From an uncultured Bacteroidales bacterium (GTDB taxonomy: Bacteria; Bacteroidota; Bacteroidia; Bacteroidales; Bacteroidaceae), in assembly GCA_902801425.1 (NCBI GenBank), contig CADCIQ010000080.1, forward strand, positions 1 to 32,524: a stretch of 32,524 bases of DNA, given 5' to 3'. Numbering within the stretch: position 1 is the stretch's first letter; each line of letters opens with the position of its first letter. The position numbers and the translations under genes were made by a program. This document shows positions 31,346-32,524 of this stretch, piece after piece. A model generated the notes under the pieces. That model worked only from the letters and a program-made list of their open reading frames with translations. It made no database searches and was not told the DNA's origin.

Positions 31346-31384
31346 AAAAACGCCTGTCTGCATATAAGCGGACAGGCGTTCTTG
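31346..31384. terminator. Bidirectional intrinsic terminator
   Basis: AACGCCTGTC (31349-31358) pairs with GACAGGCGTT (31371-31380). Read on the minus strand, the stem is followed directly by TTTTT, giving a strong terminator for the SIMPL gene; on the plus strand the tail is the weaker ttcttgtttt for glmM. Confidence 0.85.
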
Positions 31385-31386
31385 TT

Positions 31387-32094
31387 TTATTCGAGTGAAT
31401 ATTCAACGGTGTTTACGACTCTAATCTTTTTGATGTAGGGGGTGTTGGCATCACGGTCTTCAATAGAGAACTGACCTTGCTGTGCGTTGCATAGGTCGCC
31501 AAGCTTGCTGTCTGAATCTTCTGCGAACTTCTGTGCGGTCGTTCTGGCATTCTTCGTGGCTTCCTCTACCATTTCCGGCTTTACCTTGTTTAGGCCTGTA
31601 AACTCGTAGCTGATGGAGTTACTGCCGTATTCCTCGCTGACTATGGCTATGCCTTGCTTCATAAGCTCGGATTGACGACGCATGAGCTGTCGCACTTTCT
31701 CGACATCAGACGATGTTACTGTGATGACGGATGTTGCCTTATAGCGGTAGTTCATTATCTCGTTGCCGTAGTTATCTGCCTGACGGTCAGTGATTACAGG
31801 AGGGTTGATGCTGATGTCCTTATCGCTAATGCCTGCTGATTTCAGGAATGCAACGACTTTCTTGTTCTTATGCTCCAGACGATCGTACATTTCAGAAGGG
31901 TCGTTGCCAAGTTCTTTGTACATCAGGGGCCATGTAACCTTGTCTGCCTTAACCTCACGTTCTGCGAGACCTTTGACCGTCACTTTCCTGTCCATGCTTT
32001 TGAATGTGACGATGCCGTTGCGGAGGGTGAATCCGCTGACAATCAGAGCAATGCCTATGATTGCTGCTGAAATGAATTTTTCCTTGTTTTCCAT
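31387..32094 (-). CDS. SIMPL-domain (DUF541) protein
   Basis: This 235-residue protein has an N-terminal signal anchor (about 8-27; ISAAIIGIALIVSGFTLRNG). The SIMPL domain follows (VTVKGLAEREVKADKVTW; LKSAGISDKDISINPP; YRYKATSVITVTSSDVEKVR; NARTTAQKFAEDSDSKLGDL). It is probably anchored in the inner membrane and faces the periplasm. The family's activity is not established; some members are linked to stress or signalling. It is transcribed alone from the promoter at 32135-32165 and ends at the terminator shared with glmM. Confidence 0.88.
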   Translation of the reverse strand: MENKEKFISAAIIGIALIVSGFTLRNGIVTFKSMDRKVTVKGLAEREVKADKVTWPLMYKELGNDPSEMYDRLEHKNKKVVAFLKSAGISDKDISINPPVITDRQADNYGNEIMNYRYKATSVITVTSSDVEKVRQLMRRQSELMKQGIAIVSEEYGSNSISYEFTGLNKVKPEMVEEATKNARTTAQKFAEDSDSKLGDLCNAQQGQFSIEDRDANTPYIKKIRVVNTVEYSLE

Positions 32095-32134
32095 TGCCTT
32101 AATGTTTTAGATGTTTATGTATTTGTTTCCTGTG

Positions 32135-32165
32135 CAAAATTATATGTTTTTTCTTATACTCCAAA
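32135..32165 (-). promoter_or_regulatory. Promoter of the SIMPL gene
   Basis: On the minus strand, TTTG (32165-32162), 19 bases and TAATTTTG (32142-32135) match the consensus exactly. Transcription would start close to 32128, about 35 bases before ATG 32094. Confidence 0.75.
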
Positions 32166-32310
32166 TCTTTTGCTCCTAAAATGAATGGGGATTTCCCTAA
32201 ATGTTTTGATATTTTGGCTTAAGTAGGTAAAATCACAGTTTTTTTTTCTTATCAAGAATTAGAGAATTAGAGATTGTTGAATTAATGAGAAAGAGAGAAG
32301 AATTGCTACT

Positions 32311-32355
32311 TAACGTGAGTTCGACGAATTCAAGACTGCGAGGGCTGAAAGCCCG
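32311..32355 (+). repeat. AACGT-type element end
   Basis: AACGTGAGTTCGACGAATT (32311-32329) matches the element ends at 246 and 14334; a short hairpin gggctgaaagccc (32341-32353) follows. The partner end may lie beyond the window. The remainder of 32166-32524 holds no gene I can support. Confidence 0.6.
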
Positions 32356-32524
32356 ACACCTAATAAGGGCACTGAAAAAGTATTTAACACTTTCAAATTG
32401 TAACTTGATGTTATTATAATTGGGTCTCCATCAATATATAGATAGGGACAAAGCATAAAAATATGCGATTTCTGCCGTATTAAAACATTTAAAGTTATAA
32501 ATTGTAAGCTCACAGAAGGAAAAT

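Noticed and set aside
32310-32513. Minus-strand frame of 67 codons at the window end
   Set aside because: It reads through the AACGT-type repeat, has no family resemblance and no ribosome or promoter signal.

Overview
The window looks like chromosome from a Bacteroidota bacterium, most likely Prevotellaceae (Prevotella or a close relative, possibly from gut or rumen). The evidence is the gene content (ECF sigma / DUF4974 anti-sigma / STN-carrying outer-membrane receptor, the TamB-TamL pair, the DHH phosphatase / DUF4827 / GlmM order, a secreted GH5 endoglucanase), the Bacteroidota promoter form (TTTG, 19-20 bases, TAnnTTTG) upstream of several genes, and very weak Shine-Dalgarno sequences. 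I see no tRNA, rRNA, CRISPR array, phage or transposase gene.

Layout. 1-880 is non-coding: an array of 11-base units, a near-copy of the GH5 gene's promoter, leader and signal peptide with no enzyme behind it, and a strong promoter heading a long leader. Then follow a DUF4421 protein (881-2089), an MscS-type channel (2310-4967), the GH5 glycosidase (5220-6557), an ECF sigma factor with a small membrane partner (6884-8111), an unassigned transcribed region (about 8584-8970) and an outer-membrane protein (9005-10084). On the minus strand, 13970-10202 is a complete sigma / anti-sigma / outer-membrane receptor operon, and 15123-14317 is an AT-rich HNH nuclease, probably acquired. A hot-dog thioesterase (15874-16311), a decayed membrane-protein gene and an RluA-type pseudouridine synthase (17974-17237) follow. 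From 18437 to 25682 lies the envelope-assembly pair TamB and TamL; TamB carries an apparent frameshift near 19540. The last third holds a sugar nucleotidyltransferase, an NrnA-type DHH phosphatase, a DUF4827 lipoprotein, phosphoglucosamine mutase and a SIMPL-domain protein.

The most striking thing in the window is its small repeats, which fill nearly every intergenic space and also enter genes. At least five kinds can be separated: (i) GC-rich palindromes of about 45-90 bp that sit in frame inside TamB (twice), the TamL signal peptide and the RluA synthase; (ii) palindromes built from 7-base units; (iii) arrays and palindromes built from strictly phased 11-base units, where the unit sequence differs between loci but the period does not; (iv) a MITE-like element with ends close to AACGTSARTTCGATGA, one copy of which is nested inside a 7-base-unit palindrome; (v) palindromes with unrelated arms but a shared loop core around ATAGCGAAA. 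These look like several families of small, non-autonomous or slippage-generated elements at high density.
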